From Oscillospiraceae bacterium (lineage in GTDB: Bacteria; Bacillota; Clostridia; Oscillospirales; Oscillospiraceae), in assembly GCA_902779945.1 (NCBI GenBank), contig CACZDN010000021.1, positions 1-58,322 of the forward strand: DNA of 58,322 nucleotides, given 5' to 3'. Shown here piece by piece: positions 53,734 through 58,322 of this stretch. A program made the translations under genes and the position numbers. A model generated the notes under the pieces. It saw only the letters and a list, made by a program, of their open reading frames with translations. It was not told the DNA's origin and did not search any database. Positions within the stretch are counted from its first letter, which is position 1; each line of letters begins with the position of its first letter.

Positions 53734-54193
53734 TATTTAACCCTTCTTTAGTTAATAGTATTCTAAGCTTTTGCTTCCATGCTAACGAAGAAACATTGTA
53801 AAACACAGAACCGAGATAATTGTTTGGATAATCTGCTTTAAGACTTACGTTGATTTCAGGCAATTTAATCAAATTAGATCCTTCTCCTAAAGTATCAAAA
53901 GCGGTAATTAGTATTACTTTACTTGACAACTGAAGTCTATCAATTTCTTCTAATACTGCCATACCACCAAAAGTATCAAATTCATTTGAATCTGAATAGT
54001 TTAAATCAGTATTATCAAATAATGGTAGACTCATATCTAAAAGAAGAAAGTCATAATTATTATGGCGTAAACTAATAATTGCAGAAGTAATAGAGTTAGT
54101 AACAGAAATGGTGAATTCTGGGTAGGTTTCTTGAAGATACTCACAGATTTTCCTGCATTTACTAACTTCATCTTCCACCAACAAAACTTTCAT
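53714..54193 (-). CDS. dtcB: stand-alone receiver domain (Detocs DtcB-like)
   Basis: A 159-residue single receiver domain with the full active site: acidic pair in LLVEDE (Glu7/Asp8/Glu9 region), phospho-acceptor Asp53 in LLLDMSLP, Thr97 in ILITAF and Lys119 in VSLKAD. There is no output domain. In Detocs this protein is a phosphate sink that keeps the toxic effector off when no phage is present. Its ATG overlaps the end of the kinase gene (ATGA), and its own 3' end overlaps dtcC, giving tight coupling of all three. Confidence 0.75.
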   Translation of the reverse strand: MKVLLVEDEVSKCRKICEYLQETYPEFTISVTNSITSAIISLRHNNYDFLLLDMSLPLFDNTDLNYSDSNEFDTFGGMAVLEEIDRLQLSSKVILITAFDTLGEGSNLIKLPEINVSLKADYPNNYLGSVFYNVSSLAWKQKLRILLTKEGLNNEYSDS

Positions 54194-57100
54194 CGCATGT
54201 CCTCCTGAACAATAAGGTCGTCTGCTATAAATTCATATTGAATAGTTACAGTATACTCATCAACAGAATAGAAAATGCAATAATTTACTTCAAGATTGTA
54301 AACAGCAGTTTTTACAAATTTATATAATCCAGAACCCCCCTCTGATTGGATACGATGAGCGCCATCACTTTCATTTCGAATCGCTTCAAAGGTTTTTTGG
54401 AGTTTTTCCTCAAGTAGTTTCACATCAATAGATGGAGCTAAATTATTTTTAACTTGTAAAAGCACTACATGTTTATACATATCTTGAACATTAATAGTCT
54501 CAAATAAAACTTCTCTGTAGTCAGGTGAGCATTCATTTATATCTATGTCAATTGAAATCTGGGACGTGTCTGTAAAACCAGAATGAGTAATACTGTTATT
54601 AATCAGAATGCAGAGCATATCAACAAATGAAGCAAAATAACGACCGTTAAATAGGATCGCAGAATCTGCATTAATATTCCATCGTATATCCTCGCTGTTC
54701 GGAAATAATTTTTTTGTAATTCGTTGACAACTATCAGTCAAATCGTGCATATGGAAATTTTTATATTCACTTTTGTTGATTGAGAAAACACTTTGAAAGT
54801 CACGAATAACAGTAGTAACTTTTGATTTAGCAAGTGCACAAGCACGTTTTAAATCTTTTATTATTGCAGAAGCTGATGCGCTAGGATAGTTGCTATTAAG
54901 TTTATCAAGATCTTTTTCTAATTCATCTATTGCTTCAATATAGTGTTCTTGTAATTCTCCTTCAATTCGTTTTTGAATAACACTCAAACGGGAATCAGTA
55001 AACGACCAAAATAGTTTAACAACATTTTTATAAAAGACGCGAAATTCAGAAATATATTCACTTTGATATGCAATAAGATACGCGTCAACAAAAGAGGAGT
55101 AGTCAAACATTCCATTTGGATTAGTTGAATTCCTTATCCTAAGCCAAGAACCCCGTATTTCCTCAATTTTTTGCTCAATTTTATTTGTAAATTGATTTAA
55201 TAATTGAAATATTTGCGTTCTTATTTCTGGCGCAGTTAATAATTTTAATTCCCAATAGTCATTTATGAGATATTGATTATCACCATCATTGCGTAAAGAA
55301 ATAAGATTTAATTCACTTAAAAAGGAAGATAATTGCTCTCTGCAGTAGCCATGACGTAGACGAGAGCTAAGATAAGTTTCTAAGCCAAATTGCGTGTTAA
55401 ATAAAAACGCATCGAGAATTTGATCTAGAATACTTTTTAGGGCTATTGTTTCCTGGCTTATATCAGGTGAATTAGATATAAAGATATTAAGGTTATTTCC
55501 GAGAATTACGAATGATTCGTTTGGCAAATTCAAATCGAATATCTTTGTTAGAGATTTTCTGAGCATTAAGTATTTGCTATAGTTTTCCTCCCATATTGGT
55601 TGAAAGAAAATGTAGATTTTATCAGTATCAACATTAATTTTGCTAGTATTAATACTCCTTAGATTTTCTCTGATAACCTCGTTCGTAGATATCTCCTTAA
55701 TCTCATCTAGTAAATACTTATCTTGATATTTTTGATATAGTTTTTTCAGTATGTCAAGACGAACAGATTCAGGAGAAATCTTGTCGTGATATAGTGTAGC
55801 GTCTCTTTTAAGAAGATTTATCGAACAAATATGTTCAAGAAAAAAACGACTTCGAATATCATCTACATATGTTGAATTAATATAGTCTATAATTGAGCGA
55901 AAATTATTAAAGTCTAAATAGTTTGTGTATGCACTAATCTGTTTGTGGTAGTCGCTCGGATGACTTATGTATACATAAATAACATAATCAATATTACCAG
56001 CTAATTTTTGATCGCGAATTTTAGATGGGATAGAAAAACCTTTTCCAGAAACAAGTCGCATAAATAATGTTTCGTTACGAAAATAAGCCGCAACTAACAA
56101 ATGAATGGCTTGAGTGTAATCTTTGACTAGACCAAGGATTCTAAGACGCAAGCGTAATATTCTTTCATAAGTGTAAAAATCTTGCGGGTTGCACTTTTGC
56201 TCAGCAATAATTAATGATTCTTCTGCTTCTTGATATTTATTTTGTCTACAGTATTCTTCTGCTTTAATAAATGGAGTGTAGAATGGAGAAACTGTAATAC
56301 AACGATCACACAAAATAGGGTTTTGAGTATCTAAAATTGTTGTTAGTACTGTAGCATTAGGACATTTGGACATGAGATAGGCAGTAAATTTTTGAGATAA
56401 AGAACTACATAAAAATTGAATAAAATTTGGATGTAAAGTCTGGTCTAATAGTCCAGAATAAGATAAAAATAAGTTTTGGTTAAAAACTCCTTTGCGGCTT
56501 AAAAAGCTTTGCATTTTTAGATATAAAGGAAAACCATGAGCTTGTTTCAAACATTTCTTGATGAAAATTACTGCATCTTTACACTCACTGTCAATTTTAT
56601 AAATAGAATATATGCTTTTTACATAAGAAACAGGAAAAGATTCCGGAAAATTATGATTGCTATGAATTAAAGCTTTACAATACAAAACAGCAATCTGAAA
56701 GTCAAATGGCTTAAGCAACAAGTAATTTAATGCGTTTTCTAAAACCCATAGATAATTTCCAATAGTATACTGTTCAATTATATTATACAAAATATTACCA
56801 TTCGAGTTTTCAGAATATAAACTTTTCCCTGAAAACGATAAAATTAGGTTAATATTCTTTGCTAAAGGAGATTTAATTAGTGAGGAAAAAGAATATAAAA
56901 AATTGTTCTCAATGTTGTTGGCGCAAATATCATCACAGAAAAAAACTGGTATATACTTCTCAAGATCATTGTAGAGATCAATAATAGAGTATTGACTATC
57001 AATTTGGAGAATAAGAGAAAAATCGTCCTGTTTGCTCGGCGGCACCAAAGATAGTTTTTGCGTCAAATAGCTTTTAATAGGGGATTCTGGAAGTTGATTT

Positions 57101-57690
57101 AGGAACTTGTTTATTTGAGCCTGATAATTATCATAACTTGTGTTTTCTTCTGCTAGAACACTATAATAATACAAAACGACGCGTGTCGTGTAATTATTAG
57201 GGACAGAATGACTGAACTGGTCTAACATTTTTTTATTATCAGTCAGACCGTTTTTTTGCTCTTGGAGAAGCATGTATTGACCACATCCCCAGAGCGAAAC
57301 ACAGATTTCATTATTAATCAAATCAAGAACAGTATAAGCATCATCATATTTACCAAGCAAATACTGCCGTTCATATTCTTCACGTAAGGAAAGGTAACGA
57401 TTTATTTTATCAGAATAGAGTTGAATCAAAAAACAAGCGTATTCAAACGCACCTATATTTGATAGAGATTTATTGTATGTGAATGTAATACCAAGCTCCT
57501 GAAGTGAATGGCTATATAAAAATGAGCGAAATTTTGATGTTAAGATACTGTTTAATTGTATATAAGAAAAGACATCTGCCCTTTGTGATTCATGTAAATT
57601 AATGAGTAGGTTAAGAGCTTTACGAGGAAAAGAACGAGAATCACTCTTCATTAAAGACACCAAATTTGACTTTGTCTGCCTATGAATCAT
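54190..57690 (-). CDS. dtcA: large sensor kinase-like protein (Detocs DtcA-like)
   Basis: A 1166-residue protein. The first about 800 residues are mostly alpha-helical and repeat-like (for example YCRQNKYQEAEESLIIAEQ), suggesting a TPR-type sensor region. The last about 250 residues look like a histidine-kinase ATPase: N-box-like LCILINNSITHSG, then VKNNLAPS and GGSGLYKFVK for the ADP-binding glycines. The phospho-acceptor histidine is not certain; QEHYIEAIDELE is one candidate. In Detocs this kinase senses infection and phosphorylates the receiver proteins. The ATG at 57690 follows TGGTGAG; GTG codons 12 bases upstream are an alternative. Confidence 0.7.
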   Translation of the reverse strand: MIHRQTKSNLVSLMKSDSRSFPRKALNLLINLHESQRADVFSYIQLNSILTSKFRSFLYSHSLQELGITFTYNKSLSNIGAFEYACFLIQLYSDKINRYLSLREEYERQYLLGKYDDAYTVLDLINNEICVSLWGCGQYMLLQEQKNGLTDNKKMLDQFSHSVPNNYTTRVVLYYYSVLAEENTSYDNYQAQINKFLNQLPESPIKSYLTQKLSLVPPSKQDDFSLILQIDSQYSIIDLYNDLEKYIPVFFCDDICANNIENNFLYSFSSLIKSPLAKNINLILSFSGKSLYSENSNGNILYNIIEQYTIGNYLWVLENALNYLLLKPFDFQIAVLYCKALIHSNHNFPESFPVSYVKSIYSIYKIDSECKDAVIFIKKCLKQAHGFPLYLKMQSFLSRKGVFNQNLFLSYSGLLDQTLHPNFIQFLCSSLSQKFTAYLMSKCPNATVLTTILDTQNPILCDRCITVSPFYTPFIKAEEYCRQNKYQEAEESLIIAEQKCNPQDFYTYERILRLRLRILGLVKDYTQAIHLLVAAYFRNETLFMRLVSGKGFSIPSKIRDQKLAGNIDYVIYVYISHPSDYHKQISAYTNYLDFNNFRSIIDYINSTYVDDIRSRFFLEHICSINLLKRDATLYHDKISPESVRLDILKKLYQKYQDKYLLDEIKEISTNEVIRENLRSINTSKINVDTDKIYIFFQPIWEENYSKYLMLRKSLTKIFDLNLPNESFVILGNNLNIFISNSPDISQETIALKSILDQILDAFLFNTQFGLETYLSSRLRHGYCREQLSSFLSELNLISLRNDGDNQYLINDYWELKLLTAPEIRTQIFQLLNQFTNKIEQKIEEIRGSWLRIRNSTNPNGMFDYSSFVDAYLIAYQSEYISEFRVFYKNVVKLFWSFTDSRLSVIQKRIEGELQEHYIEAIDELEKDLDKLNSNYPSASASAIIKDLKRACALAKSKVTTVIRDFQSVFSINKSEYKNFHMHDLTDSCQRITKKLFPNSEDIRWNINADSAILFNGRYFASFVDMLCILINNSITHSGFTDTSQISIDIDINECSPDYREVLFETINVQDMYKHVVLLQVKNNLAPSIDVKLLEEKLQKTFEAIRNESDGAHRIQSEGGSGLYKFVKTAVYNLEVNYCIFYSVDEYTVTIQYEFIADDLIVQEDMR

Positions 57691-57744
57691 ATTACTCACC
57701 ACTTTCTATTGAATCTTCTCAGCAATTTTGACAAAAGCAAACAC

Positions 57745-57773
57745 ATTATAACATTTTTTTATTGATATGTAAA
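57745..57773 (-). promoter_or_regulatory. promoter of the Detocs operon
   Basis: On the minus strand TTTACA (57768-57773), a 17-base spacer and TATAAT (57745-57750), 55 bases before the ATG. Confidence 0.75.
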
Positions 57774-57865
57774 TGATGGTATACGCTTTTTAGGAACTAT
57801 AGTTAATGGAAAGAAAGTCTTGTCCTCAGAGTATTGATTTCATTTTGTAACTTATGTTATTTATC

Positions 57866-57886
57866 CGTTTCACCGTGAAACGGATT
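57866..57886 (+). repeat. right 21-bp direct repeat flanking the Detocs block
   Basis: Core GTTTCACCGTGAAAC matches 52454-52474 except at the central base. It is followed by TTTTTTAT on the plus strand, so it can also fold as a terminator hairpin. Confidence 0.6.
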
Positions 57887-57934
57887 TTTTATATATACCG
57901 CAAAGCCCCAAAATTACCGTAAGGGAGGGATGCC

Positions 57935-58174
57935 ATGTATTTTACAAATGGCGATCATAGGGCTTTTGAAAGTCTCATGCGAGGGACACCCGGCTCCGAC
58001 CACTATGACAGCGGCAAGGACGGCCCACACCCGGAGTGCCGGAGCTGCCGCTGGCACCGACCGTACCGCAAGGATCGGTACTGCAAGTTTGCCGAGTGTC
58101 CCTTTTCTCCCGGCCGCATGACCGCCATCAGCAAGGGCAATCCGCCAGGGAAAGGAGGTGGTGCCGTCCGCTAA
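57935..58174 (+). CDS. small Cys-rich mobile-element protein
   Basis: A 79-residue basic protein with MYFTNGDHRAFESLMRGTPG at its start and a cysteine cluster (CRSCRWH, then YCKFAECPFSPGR) that could bind a metal ion. Small proteins of this kind occur in clostridial conjugative elements, though I cannot name a family. GGGAGGGATGCC precedes the ATG. GC content returns to that of the main chromosome. The next gene starts 37 bases later on the same strand, suggesting an operon. Confidence 0.6.
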   Translation: MYFTNGDHRAFESLMRGTPGSDHYDSGKDGPHPECRSCRWHRPYRKDRYCKFAECPFSPGRMTAISKGNPPGKGGGAVR

Positions 58175-58211
58175 TCTCTCTTTTCCCCAAAAATTATTAC
58201 ATAGGAGGCGA

Positions 58212-58322
58212 TTGCCAATTCTCAAAACAAAATGGCGCAGAAGCATCGCTGTGCTGCTCTGCGTTATGCTCATGTTCTGCGCAGCCTTTTCCCTGACCGC
58301 CTATGCGGACTCGGCGGTCATT
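58212..58322 (+). CDS. N-terminus of an exported mobile-element protein (cut by window end)
   Basis: Only the first 37 codons are in the window. The frame opens at TTG (58212) or possibly ATT (58218) behind AGGAGG. It encodes a clear signal peptide: KTKWRRS, then SIAVLLCVMLMFCAAFSLTA and YADSA. This start resembles the CD1107/DUF4366-type exported proteins of Tn1549-like conjugative elements, but assignment rests on the signal peptide style and context only. Confidence 0.5.
   Translation, partial: MPILKTKWRRSIAVLLCVMLMFCAAFSLTAYADSAVI

Overview
The window reads as a chromosome segment of a strictly anaerobic, GC-rich Firmicute, most likely a gut Clostridia/Oscillospiraceae relative. The evidence is a single-chain pyruvate:ferredoxin oxidoreductase, a zinc-type S18, BspA-like and GLUG-repeat surface proteins, a DUF6809-type gene, TnpV-like remnants and GGDEF/EAL signalling. 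Taxonomy is inferred from gene content only.

Layout. Positions 1-10,034 (mostly minus strand) hold ridA, the PFOR gene, a short BspA-like secreted protein, a decayed LRR gene and a LacZ-type beta-galactosidase. Positions 10,448-16,179 (plus) hold a Tat-exported old-yellow-enzyme-like flavoprotein, an M20 amidohydrolase, the rpsF-ssb-rpsR operon and tRNA-Leu(TAA). Positions 17,138-21,637 (plus) encode a YwaF-like membrane protein, a GAF-ABC ATPase fusion and an FtsX/MacB-type permease. Positions 21,925-25,192 (minus) hold a membrane EAL phosphodiesterase and a small secreted protein. Positions 25,321-36,312 (minus) are one tightly packed eight-gene operon with its own promoter and a foldable leader: nucleotide-sugar dehydrogenase, Pro/Ala-rich tail-anchored protein, DivIVA-like coiled coil, NodB/SGNH lipoprotein, PilZ-glycosyltransferase, and three further wall or polysaccharide proteins. 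It looks like a synthase-dependent exopolysaccharide system, possibly c-di-GMP responsive. After it come glyQS and nadE (plus), a GLUG surface protein with an MMPL/RND exporter (minus), an MFS transporter and a membrane GGDEF protein (plus).

From about 50,430 the sequence changes character. TnpV, DUF6809, IS transposase and serine-recombinase remnants come first, followed by an AT-rich three-gene block (52,492-57,690). Its architecture (sensor kinase-like, lone receiver, receiver-nucleoside phosphorylase) matches the Detocs anti-phage two-component system. The block is bracketed by near-identical 21-bp palindromic direct repeats. The last about 400 bases look like conjugative-element genes, so Detocs appears to be cargo of an integrative element.

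Intergenic space is occupied by two families of small (about 140-165 bp) terminal-inverted-repeat elements. At 24,009-24,310 one family is inserted inside the other, and an unoccupied copy at 16,445-16,594 shows the target before insertion. Several proteins keep their fold but have lost catalytic residues: the NadE glutaminase domain, the SGNH domain, and three of the four NodB domains in the polysaccharide operon.
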